Assembly (NCBI GenBank): GCA_003973385.1
Contig: QNYK01000107.1
Location: 1 to 64,000, forward strand
DNA length: 64,000 nt
Origin: Bacillota bacterium
Lineage (GTDB): Bacteria > Planctomycetota > UBA8108 > UBA1146
Direction of reading: 5' to 3'
Shown here: positions 53,224 through 62,085 of the stretch, piece after piece
How the letters are laid out: the number at the start of each line of letters is the position of its first letter
Numbering within the stretch: position 1 is the stretch's first letter
Made by a program: the position numbers and the translations under genes
The notes under the pieces: generated by a model
Told to the model about the DNA's origin: nothing
The model's input: the letters and a program-made list of their open reading frames with translations, nothing else
Databases searched by the model: none

Positions 53224-54539
53224 CCCGATCGTTCTCCTCAGAGGTGGGTGGATTCGATACGAGGGAGTCTGCTCCCGGCGCCACGCTGCACATTCGCCGC
53301 GAGCCGAGAAGGAAGACCAGTTCCCTGCGCGTCTCCTGGATCAGCGATCTCGGGGACGGTGCTGCGCTCCGCTGCCTGGCCCCTGCCTGCCTGTTGCGAG
53401 GGTCAGCGTCTCACCCTTCGCTCAGGGAGATCAGTCGAAGAAGTGAGGAACTCTGGGGTCTGGTCCTCAGCGCTTCGGTCGATCGAGCAGGTCAGCGCCA
53501 CATCATATCGCTCAGGGCGGAGTTCCCAGAGGATTCGCGACTTCCGGGAGATGCCAAGGTTCTCGACGATGCGGTCGATTTCATCCGGGAAGTGATTCAC
53601 CAGCCGTTGCTTTCCGATGGGCTATTCTGCAGCCAGACGGTCAGTACCGAGGTGGCCCAGCATCGCAGGACCATCGAAGGGCGCTTCGATGATAAGCGTT
53701 CCTGGGCGATGCAACGCTGCGTGGAGGAAACCTGTTCAGACGAGCCGTGGCGCTTCCACGAATACGGCACCATCGATGAACTGGAACTGGCCACTCCTCA
53801 GTCGGTCACCACCGCCTGGAGACAGTCGATCGAGAACAACCCGATGTACATCCACTTCAGCGGTGAAGTGGATCCAGATGAGGTGGCCGCGGTGCTTCTT
53901 CCGTTGACCACCGGGCGCGATCGAGATGTCACTGCTCTTGCTCCGAGACATCCGAGGAGGGGTGCAGGACAACTGAGAGAGGTGGAGGAGCAGTTCGAGG
54001 GGAATCAGGCCAATCTTGTCATCTCGTTGAGGACCAACACGGGCCATGGTGACCCCCTTCATGAGGCGATGATGATCGCCAATGGCGTCCTCGGTGGCTT
54101 CTCGCACTCCCGACTCTTCACACAGGTGAGGGAGAAGCAGAGCCTCTGCTACTCGATCAATTCCCACATCGACGGCAGCGCCGGGCTGATGCTGGTGAGT
54201 GCTGGAATCGATGGAGATACCGCCTCGAGAACCAGAGAGAGCATCTTCGAGCAGATCGATGTCGTGAAGAAGGGCGGGTTCACTGACGAGGAGTTCCAGA
54301 TGACCATCGATTCGTGGGACTCTCGTCTGAGAATGGCGACCGACTCTCCGGCAGCGATGGCGGAGTTCGACCTGGTCTCCCGTCTGGTCGGGCGTGATCC
54401 AGACATCGACCAGCTGCGCCAACGAGTCGCTCAGGTGACCCGGGAGGCGGTCGTCGAGGCTGCCGGATTGTTGCAGCCTGATCTGGTCTACCTGCTGTCA
54501 CCCCGGCAAGGCGAAGACCCTGACGAGGAGGCCTCGTGA
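53220..54539 (+). CDS. M16-family peptidase-like protein without zinc motif
   Basis: A 439-residue member of the insulinase/processing-peptidase family. The C-terminal half shows the usual MMIANGVLGGFSHSRLFTQVREKQSLCYSI segment in outline, but the N-terminal half has no HxxEH. It is therefore probably the non-catalytic half of a pair with the next gene, in the manner of the Bacillus ymfF/ymfH products. The start is TTG 53220, overlapping the DAHP synthase stop, and its end overlaps the catalytic partner by GTGA, so the two should be made in equal amounts. Confidence 0.82.
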   Translation: MTRSFSSEVGGFDTRESAPGATLHIRREPRRKTSSLRVSWISDLGDGAALRCLAPACLLRGSASHPSLREISRRSEELWGLVLSASVDRAGQRHIISLRAEFPEDSRLPGDAKVLDDAVDFIREVIHQPLLSDGLFCSQTVSTEVAQHRRTIEGRFDDKRSWAMQRCVEETCSDEPWRFHEYGTIDELELATPQSVTTAWRQSIENNPMYIHFSGEVDPDEVAAVLLPLTTGRDRDVTALAPRHPRRGAGQLREVEEQFEGNQANLVISLRTNTGHGDPLHEAMMIANGVLGGFSHSRLFTQVREKQSLCYSINSHIDGSAGLMLVSAGIDGDTASRTRESIFEQIDVVKKGGFTDEEFQMTIDSWDSRLRMATDSPAAMAEFDLVSRLVGRDPDIDQLRQRVAQVTREAVVEAAGLLQPDLVYLLSPRQGEDPDEEAS

Positions 54540-55837
54540 CCTGGATTGGGCAGGAAAAGATCCTCGAGAATCAGACACTCGGGGAGCGAGTCGTGGAGCG
54601 AACTCATGCCAGCGGTGCGACCGTTGCGTTCTGTCGAAAACCGGGCTACCTGCGTCGCTACGCCTGTTTCGCCACGCATTTCGGATCTGTTGACAACCGC
54701 TATCGCATCGGTGGTGGACCCGAGCAGGAACTTCCCGATGGCATCGCGCACTTCCTGGAGCACAAGATGTTCGAGGGGCCAGAAGAAGACGCTTTCATGC
54801 AGTTCAGCAGGCTCGGTGCCAGCGCAAATGCATTCACGAGCTTCGTTGGAACAACATACCTCTTCTCATGTGTGGATCAATTCTTCCCGTGCCTTGAGCA
54901 TCTGGTGCGATTCGTTCAGCAGCCACACTTCACGGATGAAAATGTTGAGAAGGAGAAGGGGATCATCGGCCAGGAGATTCGCATGTACGCCGACAACCCG
55001 GGCTGGAGGGTGTACTTCAACCTGCTGGGGGGCTTGTATCGAGATCACCCTGTTGCAAAGGACATCGCAGGAACCGAGCAGACCATCGCTGGGATCTCAC
55101 CGGAGATTCTCGATCGGTGCTGGTCTGCGTTTTATCACCCATCGAACATGATCCTGCTGGCGGTTGCCGACGAGGATGAGGATTCCTACTTCGAACATGC
55201 TGGGCGACTACTCGCCGAGACCGACCTCGGACCCGCCCCCGAGATCGAGAAGATCCTCACCCCGGAGTCGACCGGACCTGCCCAGGCCGAAGTTCGTCAG
55301 CAGATGCAGGTGGGTCGCTCGAAGGTGTTGTTTGGCTGGAAGGACATCCACTCCGGTCTATTTGGTCGCGAATTGATGCGTAAGGAACTGGTCACGGAGT
55401 TGATGCTCGAGTGTGTCTTCGGACAGAGTGGTCCGCTGTTCGAACAGTTGTATGTCAGGGAGCTGATCGATGATTCTTTCGGCACTTCTTACCAGATTCA
55501 TTCCGATGTGGGCCACTCCGTCAGCGGAGGCGATTCTGCCGATCCCGATCAACTGATCTCCACGATTCGCGACCAGGTCGGACAAATTCGCAGTTGCGGC
55601 ATCGATCCTGCTGATATCGAACGTCAGCGACGTTCTGCAATCGGATACCTGCTGCGAGCCTTCAATTCCCTGGAGCACATAGCCAGCAGTTACTGTGGTA
55701 CTCGATTTCTGGGAGCGGATCCCTTCGAGGTGGTTGACCTGCTATCCGAGATCAGTCATGAGGAAGTCGAGACGCGATTGCAGGAGCACCTGATTCCGGA
55801 ACAGATGTCCTGTTCCATCATCACTTCACGATCCTGA
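54536..55837 (+). CDS. M16-family zinc peptidase
   Basis: A 433-residue metallopeptidase. HFLEH (72-76) supplies two His ligands and the catalytic Glu of the inverted zinc motif, and GIIGQEI (Glu147) the third ligand. GASANAFTS, LLGGLYRDHPVAKDIAG and FGQSGPLFEQLY follow as usual. There is no signal peptide, so it is probably cytoplasmic. With the preceding inactive homologue it likely forms a heterodimeric chamber that degrades or processes peptides. The start is GTG 54536. Confidence 0.9.
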   Translation: MTWIGQEKILENQTLGERVVERTHASGATVAFCRKPGYLRRYACFATHFGSVDNRYRIGGGPEQELPDGIAHFLEHKMFEGPEEDAFMQFSRLGASANAFTSFVGTTYLFSCVDQFFPCLEHLVRFVQQPHFTDENVEKEKGIIGQEIRMYADNPGWRVYFNLLGGLYRDHPVAKDIAGTEQTIAGISPEILDRCWSAFYHPSNMILLAVADEDEDSYFEHAGRLLAETDLGPAPEIEKILTPESTGPAQAEVRQQMQVGRSKVLFGWKDIHSGLFGRELMRKELVTELMLECVFGQSGPLFEQLYVRELIDDSFGTSYQIHSDVGHSVSGGDSADPDQLISTIRDQVGQIRSCGIDPADIERQRRSAIGYLLRAFNSLEHIASSYCGTRFLGADPFEVVDLLSEISHEEVETRLQEHLIPEQMSCSIITSRS

Positions 55838-55851
55838 GCAAGAGGAGCGAG

Positions 55852-57417
55852 ATGAAACAGCACTGGAAGATCATGGTCTGGCTCGTCGCTGGAGTGCTGG
55901 TTGGTTTTGGGCTTCAGCAGTTCACCGAGGCCCCCGGAACCATCGGCGTGAACTTTGCCCAGCAAGTGGTAGAAGTGGATGGGCAGGTCGTCGGCATCCG
56001 GGTTGATAGTATTTCCCAGCAGTTACTCCCCAAGGGAAGAAGCACGACCGAGAGCATCCAGATCGGTGATGTTGTGAGTCGGGTCTCGATCAACGCAGGC
56101 ATGGCGGATGAAGCGATGGTCGTGACCACATCGCCACAGGTGTTGGCGGAGTTTCTGGCTCTGAAAGGCTCGGGGGGTGTGGCGACCATCGATCTGGTCT
56201 CCGGCGAAAAGCGAAGTTCGCTGGTCGCTCTCGATCCAGAATCAGCACGTGCCAGGTGGTTGGCTCCCTTCATATTCGTCGCAGACATCTTCATGCGATT
56301 GCTGAAGATGCTGATCATGCCTCTGGTCGTGACTTCCATCGTCACCGGCGTGGCTGGAATCGGTGGAGGCAGCGATTTCGGCCGCATGGGTGGAAGAACC
56401 TTCGGTTATTACGCCACCACATCGTTCCTGGCGGTGGGCCTGGGAATGCTGCTGGTCAATATTATTCAACCTGGAGTCGGGGCTCGCCTGGGGATCTCAC
56501 CGGAGGCGGACTTTGGTCAAAGGAGTGAGAACTGGCTCGATATCCTGCGCAGGATGGTGCCAGAAAATGCATTCAATGCATTCACAGGCAACGGCAACAT
56601 GCTGCAGGTGATCTTCTTCTCGTTGCTGTTCGGGTTCTTCATCACGAAGGCCTCCGACAAGCCGAGACGCTTCATGCTGGACCTCTTCGAATCCGCTTTC
56701 GATGTGGTGATGCGGATGGCGTCCTGGGTGATGCGTCTGGTTCCCTACGGTGTCTTCTGTCTTCTGGTCAAGGTGGTGGGGGAAACCGGATTCGACATTT
56801 TCCGCCCTCTGGGTGCCTACATGCTGACCGTGATGCTGGCACTGATCATCCACAGTTGCGTGGTCCTGCCACTGCTCCTCAAGGTGGTGGGAGGGGTGTC
56901 GCCTCTGAAGTGGGTCCGGGCGATGAGTCCGGCCCTGATGACCGCATTTTCTACCTCGTCCTCAGCGATGACCCTTCCAACGACCCTCAATACACTCGAG
57001 ACGCGTGGCCGGGTGTCCAACCGCACCTCATCCTTCGTGGCTCCACTCGGAGCGACGGTGAACATGGATGGAACGGCGCTGTACGAGTGCATCGGTGTGA
57101 TTTTTCTGGCCCAGTACTACGCCACTGCAGGAGACTTCGAACTGACTTTCAGCGCCCAGGTCACGGTCGTCATGGCTGCATTTCTCGCTTCCATCGGGGC
57201 GGCAGGAATCCCGTCTGCTGGACTGGTGATGATGCTGACGATCCTCAGTGCCTTGAAATTGCCCCTCGAGGGGGCTGCCTTGCTGCTGGCGGTCGATCGG
57301 CCGCTGGATATGTGTCGTACCGTGGTCAATGTCTGGAGCGATACCGTCGGCAGCGCCATCATCGCTGCGAAAGAAGGCGAGACGGGACTGGGTGATCCAG
57401 AAATTGTGGAGCCATAG
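55852..57417 (+). CDS. dicarboxylate/amino acid:cation symporter with PDZ-like insert
   Basis: A 521-residue transporter of the DAACS (GltP/DctA) family. TM1 is residues 6-22. The later core shows LLKMLIMPLVVTSIVTGVAG, the Ser-rich loop STSSSAMTLPTTLN, APLGATVNMDGTALYE and DMCRTVVNVWSDTVGSA, which bind substrate and Na+ or H+. Between TM1 and TM2 about 105 extra residues form a soluble segment (VGIRVDSIS, IQIGDVVSRVSI, LALKGSGGVATIDLVSG) with the look of a PDZ domain, presumably on the periplasmic side. Glutamate, aspartate or C4-dicarboxylates are likely substrates. It lies 14 bases behind the M16 peptidase. Confidence 0.88.
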   Translation: MKQHWKIMVWLVAGVLVGFGLQQFTEAPGTIGVNFAQQVVEVDGQVVGIRVDSISQQLLPKGRSTTESIQIGDVVSRVSINAGMADEAMVVTTSPQVLAEFLALKGSGGVATIDLVSGEKRSSLVALDPESARARWLAPFIFVADIFMRLLKMLIMPLVVTSIVTGVAGIGGGSDFGRMGGRTFGYYATTSFLAVGLGMLLVNIIQPGVGARLGISPEADFGQRSENWLDILRRMVPENAFNAFTGNGNMLQVIFFSLLFGFFITKASDKPRRFMLDLFESAFDVVMRMASWVMRLVPYGVFCLLVKVVGETGFDIFRPLGAYMLTVMLALIIHSCVVLPLLLKVVGGVSPLKWVRAMSPALMTAFSTSSSAMTLPTTLNTLETRGRVSNRTSSFVAPLGATVNMDGTALYECIGVIFLAQYYATAGDFELTFSAQVTVVMAAFLASIGAAGIPSAGLVMMLTILSALKLPLEGAALLLAVDRPLDMCRTVVNVWSDTVGSAIIAAKEGETGLGDPEIVEP

Positions 57418-57524
57418 CTCTCTGGTTGCTACGGATACGAATTCGACGCCACCCGTGGTATGCTTCCATGCAGAATCGGCAACTTGAAGTCCGTGCTTGA
57501 TGCACCATGAGAGGAGAGGGATCG

Positions 57525-58094
57525 ATGGGGGTTCCAGCGACCCAGTTGAGGGTAGGGCAGGTGATCAACTACGAGGATGACCTGTGGGTCTGTGTGAAGC
57601 TGGAGCAGAAGAAACTCTCCAAGGGCGGCGGCGCAGTACAGGCAAAATTGAAGAACCTTCGGCGAGGTGATCACATCACTCATCGCTTCCGTTCAGCAGA
57701 CAAGGTAGAAACCGCATACCTGGACAAGAAGAATTGCGAGTACCTGTACCCCGATGGTGAGTTCTTCGTGTTCATGGATACGGAAGATTTCGAGCAGTAT
57801 CAGCTGCACGCTGATTTCGTTGGCGACCTGATGCCCTATGTGAAGCATAACGAGAAGGTGGTCGTCACCTTTTACGAGGGGAAATCGGTGTCGGTGGATC
57901 TTCCGTCCGCAGTGGTGCTCCTGATCACCGAGACGGAGCCAGGATTCAAGGGCGACTCGGTCAACAATGTCTTCAAGCCCGCGACACTCGAAACCGGTCT
58001 GCAGGTGAAGATTCCCAACCATGTCGCCGAGGGGGATCTGGTCAAGATATCAACCGAGACCGGCGATTTCATCGAGCGGGTGAAGCAGACTTGA
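57525..58094 (+). CDS. efp: translation elongation factor P
   Basis: A 189-residue factor that relieves ribosome stalling at polyproline stretches. All three OB/KOW-like domains are present. The tip loop KKLSKGGGAVQAKLKNL keeps Lys33, the position modified with beta-lysine in E. coli. Domain III has NVFKPATLETGLQVKIPNHV and GDLVKISTETGDFIER. The modification genes are not in the window. ATG 57525 lies behind GAGGAGAGGG; ATG 57507 is an alternative. It is likely relevant for the Pro-rich C-termini of the dockerin proteins. The 3' end overlaps the convergent UDG gene by 26 bases. Confidence 0.96.
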   Translation: MGVPATQLRVGQVINYEDDLWVCVKLEQKKLSKGGGAVQAKLKNLRRGDHITHRFRSADKVETAYLDKKNCEYLYPDGEFFVFMDTEDFEQYQLHADFVGDLMPYVKHNEKVVVTFYEGKSVSVDLPSAVVLLITETEPGFKGDSVNNVFKPATLETGLQVKIPNHVAEGDLVKISTETGDFIERVKQT

Positions 58095-58743
58095 GTCTTC
58101 TCCGCAGCTGACGGACACCCTCGCGAAATTTGTTGTGCCCCCCCATCGAAGGGTGGCGGATATATCCCGCCTCGATTCCGATCCTGGCGAGCACCTCCTG
58201 TGACACCCTTCCGATGGCGATCGGCTCGGCCCGATCGAACAGTTGCAAGTATTGCATCAGGACAGCCTTGCCAGCTTCCTGCTCGGTTCGAGTTGGCTTG
58301 CGATTGGTCAGTGGTTCAGCGGGTCGATGCGGATGCCAGGGAACGGCGTTCCACAGCACTATATTTCGATCGCCTGCGATCTCTCCCCAGACGACGGTCG
58401 CCGAACGCTCCTTGTAAGGGGTCTCTTTACTCGAGGATCGCTTCAGCGCCAGTCCGTTGGTCCACTCCAGCTGATCGGAACCCTCGAACAGGTTCTCACC
58501 GGTGAAGGGAATCCCCGTGAAACGGCATCCAGCCCACCCCGCCGCTTCACCGACCAGGATGGCCCGGGCGTTTTCATGTGCACGCAGGTAGAGGGCCAGA
58601 TTGTCGGACCGGATCCTGGCTGCGCGAGGCTGATCGAGTTCCTCATCGACATCTCGCCACGGATGGAAGACACCATCGGGGGCGGGCTTTCGCAGCAGTC
58701 GGATGAACATATCGACCCGGTGATCAAAATCAGACCGATTCAC
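58069..58743 (-). CDS. uracil-DNA glycosylase superfamily protein
   Basis: A 224-residue protein of the UDG fold. AILVGEAAGWAGCRFTGIPFTGE matches motif 1 in outline, NAVPWHPHRP the uracil-binding strand, and IRHPSMGGHNKF the C-terminal His-containing DNA-intercalation motif. The catalytic Asp of family 1 is absent from motif 1 (GEAAG), as in other superfamily branches, so the exact lesion is uncertain. GTG 58743 follows AGGAGATCC. It overlaps the DDAH-like gene by 14 bases. Confidence 0.82.
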   Translation of the reverse strand: MNRSDFDHRVDMFIRLLRKPAPDGVFHPWRDVDEELDQPRAARIRSDNLALYLRAHENARAILVGEAAGWAGCRFTGIPFTGENLFEGSDQLEWTNGLALKRSSSKETPYKERSATVVWGEIAGDRNIVLWNAVPWHPHRPAEPLTNRKPTRTEQEAGKAVLMQYLQLFDRAEPIAIGRVSQEVLARIGIEAGYIRHPSMGGHNKFREGVRQLRRRLKSASPAR

Positions 58744-59641
58744 GGATCTCCTGTCTCATGCAAAAAACACTGCCTCCCGATTTGAGGAACTCACCCGTAT
58801 CGATTTCTACCACATCCAGTTGCTGCTGGATGAGGCGTTCTCTGGTGACAGGAGCGTTCGACGGCATCAATACGTGCTGACCATCGGGGCACCAGAGGTT
58901 GCCCGCCAGTTGCTCCATTGCCTCCGACTCATCGACCTCGATCAGTTGCTCAAACGCTTCCTCGAGCAGCGCAAGCCCCTCGTCGTCAAAGGCTCGTCTG
59001 ACCACGGCGGCGCGGTTTCGATCGATGATAGCCAGCGCCGTATCGAGGTGATAGAAGCAAGGATCGGTGAGATTCAGCAGAACCACATCATGCCCGAGGA
59101 TGACACCTGCCTGTCGGTGGCACGCGGCAGAACTCCTCGAACCGACACCGCACCAGATCACCGCACGCCCCGGATGCTTGAGAGTATCTCCGTTTCCCTC
59201 CCAGCAACCCTCGCACTCTGGAGGCAACTCTTCACAGCGAACTCCGATCTCTTCGAGAGCGATTCGATGAAGAGCGTTTTCCTCGGTGCGGTTCGGGTGG
59301 CTCATGCGTCCGATGATCGCACAGGGATTTCCCTCGGAGTCATTGGTAACGAGTGAAGGGTTGGCAGTGAATACAGAATCGACCAGATGCAACCGTGCAG
59401 GCAACAGATGAATCGACAATCCGAGCGATTCGATGGCATCGACCAGCGCAGTCCATTGAGAGTGAGCCAGTTGCTTGTCGATGCTTCCGATCTGTCCTTC
59501 CATGTGAGCATTGCGGATGTCGACCACATCGAAATGGTCTGGAGGACACAGCAGTGCCCCGGTCACGGCAGCCTCGGCAGACATCGATCGAGGAGTGTGA
59601 TCACGCCACTGGTTGGATGTCGTGATGAAGCAGGTGGTCAT
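58730..59641 (-). CDS. dimethylarginine dimethylaminohydrolase-like amidinohydrolase
   Basis: A 303-residue member of the guanidine-modifying fold (DDAH/arginine deiminase superfamily). VFTANPSLV, CWEGNGDTL (substrate acid pair), FYHLDTAL (catalytic His) and GGSVFCMRQE with nucleophile Cys294 are present in the right order. It should hydrolyse methylated arginine, citrulline or a related guanidine/ureido substrate. It is translated between mutY (ATGA overlap) and the UDG gene (14-base overlap), an odd place for such an enzyme. Confidence 0.85.
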   Translation of the reverse strand: MTTCFITTSNQWRDHTPRSMSAEAAVTGALLCPPDHFDVVDIRNAHMEGQIGSIDKQLAHSQWTALVDAIESLGLSIHLLPARLHLVDSVFTANPSLVTNDSEGNPCAIIGRMSHPNRTEENALHRIALEEIGVRCEELPPECEGCWEGNGDTLKHPGRAVIWCGVGSRSSAACHRQAGVILGHDVVLLNLTDPCFYHLDTALAIIDRNRAAVVRRAFDDEGLALLEEAFEQLIEVDESEAMEQLAGNLWCPDGQHVLMPSNAPVTRERLIQQQLDVVEIDTGEFLKSGGSVFCMRQEIRESV

Positions 59642-60696
59642 CTTGGCTCCTCGAGAAGTAGTTTTCTTGCTGCGGCCAGTGATTTGCGATGGAGAGCCGG
59701 TAGGCGACCGCCTTCCTCGATGGGGATCGTGGTCGCTGCTTCCGGGATCTCTCCGGTGAATTGATAGACGAGCGGATAGATCTGCAGCCGTCGATGTGTG
59801 ATGGCGTGACGGAATCGATCACCGTGGCCGAGCAGGGTCGCTCCTTCGATGCCGAATCTCCTGAGTTCCCTGTCGGCCATCTTCTCGGCGTGGATTCCGG
59901 GGCCTGCAAGCCTGGCGAGGGGCGGGCCTCGGTGTCCGGCGAGCAGTTCGCCGTCGCCCTCCCAGGTGAGAACCTGCTGGCCCTGCATCACGACAGCAGC
60001 TGCCCACCACTGCTCCTCGGTGGCTCGTTTCGGGCGTGGTTGCGGCCAGCGGGTCGGCTCCCCACTGGCTCGCGCGACACATCCGTTGCCAAGGGGGCAG
60101 ATCTGGCAGGCGGGGGAGCGTGGCGTACAGATCGAACGACCCAGATCCATCATCGCCTGGTTGTGATCGCCGGGATGATCGCAGTCGAGAGCAGCGTCGG
60201 CAGCTTCATGTACACTGTGTTTGGCATCGCCGCGGCGGGGATCTCCGTCGATCCCCAGGTAGCGGCAAAGCACCCTCTGCACATTTCCATCGATCACCGC
60301 CAATGGTTCACCGAAGGCGATGCTGCAGATGGCCGCCGTGGTGTACTCGCCAATTCCAGGCAACTTTCGCACCTGTTCAGGATCGCGCGGGAATTGGCCG
60401 TCGTGATCGGTGACGATCATCTTTGCTGCCTGGTGCAGATTGCGGCAGCGGGAGTAGTAGCCGAGGCCCGCCCACAACTCGAGCACCTCATCGAGTCCAG
60501 CAGCGGCGAGCGACTGCGCGTCCGGATACTTGTCGATGAATCGATTCCAGTACCCGATCACCGTCGAGACCCGGGTTTGCTGCAGCATCACCTCGGAGAG
60601 CCAGATCGCGTAGGGATCACGGATACCCCGCCACGGTAGTTGCTGGTTCGACCGGCGATACCAGTCCGCCAGTTTCGTGGTGATCTGCCGGACCAT
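59638..60696 (-). CDS. mutY: A/G-specific adenine glycosylase
   Basis: A 352-residue base-excision enzyme removing adenine opposite 8-oxoG. LPWRGIRDPYAIWLSEVMLQQT, the helix-hairpin-helix LPGIGEYTTAAICSIAFG with the catalytic Asp in VIDGNVQRVLCR, and the 4Fe-4S set C-x6-C-x2-C-x5-C (CTPRSPACQICPLGNGC) are complete. A C-terminal NUDIX-like 8-oxoG recognition domain follows. ATG 60696 with AGGGAG five bases upstream is preferred over GTG 60702. It heads the three-gene repair-like operon. Confidence 0.95.
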   Translation of the reverse strand: MVRQITTKLADWYRRSNQQLPWRGIRDPYAIWLSEVMLQQTRVSTVIGYWNRFIDKYPDAQSLAAAGLDEVLELWAGLGYYSRCRNLHQAAKMIVTDHDGQFPRDPEQVRKLPGIGEYTTAAICSIAFGEPLAVIDGNVQRVLCRYLGIDGDPRRGDAKHSVHEAADAALDCDHPGDHNQAMMDLGRSICTPRSPACQICPLGNGCVARASGEPTRWPQPRPKRATEEQWWAAAVVMQGQQVLTWEGDGELLAGHRGPPLARLAGPGIHAEKMADRELRRFGIEGATLLGHGDRFRHAITHRRLQIYPLVYQFTGEIPEAATTIPIEEGGRLPALHRKSLAAARKLLLEEPR

Positions 60697-60941
60697 CGTC
60701 ACTCCCTACGGCCCAGGTGTGCTCGACACCGGGGTTCACGGGAGGATAACTCCCGCACTCCTGTGCGATCTGGGATACAATTCAGTGCTATGCTACAGGC
60801 TGTTCCTGAGCAAGTGATGACAGCAGGTCGGTGATGAGAACCGGATCGATCAACGCGATACTTCTCGAACTGCTCTCGTGCAGTTCCTTGCTCGATCTCC
60901 CCGCTTCCCGATCATTCCTGAAGTGGGCTCAGCGGTACGAA

Positions 60942-61817
60942 ATGCGGTGTGAATTGATCCGAGCGCGAATGCGAATCGTGACCCTGGTGGGGCTCTTCTG
61001 CTGCGGTTTCTGGGTGCCGTCGGATGCACAGGTTCTGTTCGAATACCAACCGACCCCTACCGACATCCTCTACGACCTGACCAGCGGGGAGGGGAGCGGC
61101 TCGGTGAGCATTTTCAACGTCGAACTGCCAGCGAGCCTCGGGTTCCCGAACAATGTGCAGGGATGGACCATGAGCCTGGTGCATGATCCCTCCATCCTCG
61201 AAGCCATCGAAATCGACCAGGGGTCTTATATCCAGACCGTCAATAATGGAAACCCTCCGGCTTTCTGGCAGACCTCCATCGAAGCGAACGGCATCACCAT
61301 CGGCGCTCTTTACTGCTTCACCGGCTGCGCAAGTTGCGTCTACGAGATTCCGAAGGAGATCGCTGTCATCAGTTACCAGACCGTCGCGGCAACGCTCGCC
61401 GGGGACCTCGACGGGGAGACGACGACTCTCGTCTTCACACCGATGGGCAACCCCCCGGTGACGAATGTGATGGTGGTGAGTGGCGTCTCCAACCCCGTCA
61501 TCGGACAGGACGGGACCGTGAATCTCATCCCCGCCCTGGAACCGGAGATTGTCCGGGGTGACGCGAATACCAACGGAGTCATCGAGCCTCTCGCCGATGG
61601 AATTACCGCCCTCAACTATCTGTTCTTGAGCGGGACCAGCGTCACCTGTCTCGATGCCCTCGACTGCAACGACGATGCATCGGTCAACCTCGCGGATCCG
61701 ATCCTGCTGCTGTCGTGGGGCTTCGCGATGGGTTCGCCGTTGCCGGCGCCGTTCCCCGATTGCGGAGTGGATCCTACCGATGATCTTCTGTCTTGCGATG
61801 CGAGTGGGTGCCCCTGA
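60942..61817 (+). CDS. small secreted cohesin-like/dockerin-like protein (tandem copy 1)
   Basis: A 291-residue exported protein with signal peptide 1-29 (ending SDA). One cohesin-like module has VQGWTMSLVHDPSIL, LYCFTGCASC and PPVTNVMVVSG but lacks the PPF-x-GQ strand. The dockerin-like end has DANTNGVIEPLAD, one residue longer than usual, DCNDDASVNLAD, and PFPDCGVDPTDDLLSC plus ASGCP. ATG 60942 is chosen because it gives the same length as copy 2. ATG 60969 and ATG 60831 are in frame too, and none has a strong ribosome site. TATGCT at 60789 may be the -10. Confidence 0.75.
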   Translation: MRCELIRARMRIVTLVGLFCCGFWVPSDAQVLFEYQPTPTDILYDLTSGEGSGSVSIFNVELPASLGFPNNVQGWTMSLVHDPSILEAIEIDQGSYIQTVNNGNPPAFWQTSIEANGITIGALYCFTGCASCVYEIPKEIAVISYQTVAATLAGDLDGETTTLVFTPMGNPPVTNVMVVSGVSNPVIGQDGTVNLIPALEPEIVRGDANTNGVIEPLADGITALNYLFLSGTSVTCLDALDCNDDASVNLADPILLLSWGFAMGSPLPAPFPDCGVDPTDDLLSCDASGCP

Positions 61818-61918
61818 GGGTGCACCACCGCTCGGCTGGACGATTTCATCGGGTGATCCACTCCACACCTTGCCGCTCAGTGGTGCTGCTCGTCCAGCTG
61901 CGATTCCCGGCGCCCGAG
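61639..61918 (+). repeat. direct repeat, copy 1: dockerin 3' end and post-stop tail
   Basis: This 280-base segment recurs at 62780-63059 with about 14 differences, only two of them in the 101 bases after the stop codon. The tail contains GCTGGACGA (61835-61843) and TCGTCCAGC (61890-61898), a perfect 9-bp inverted repeat. A short CACCAC upstream could also pair with GTGGTG in the loop. The non-coding tail is more conserved than the coding part. Confidence 0.9.
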
Positions 61919-62085
61919 TGGGCCCATGACCCACATTTCAAACCAATTTCGATCGCTCGCAATTTTCCTGTCCGATGATCCTCGTGGTGCGGATGGTTCG
62001 ACAGTGGGCGAGTGCCTGCTGGGTGAGCGGGCCTGCTTCCCGTTGTTTCTTGGAGTCGATACGCTGATCCGAGATGGGGTGACAC

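Noticed and set aside
59761-60639. 292-codon plus-strand frame inside mutY
   Set aside because: mutY on the other strand has all catalytic and Fe-S motifs; the plus frame is a shadow.
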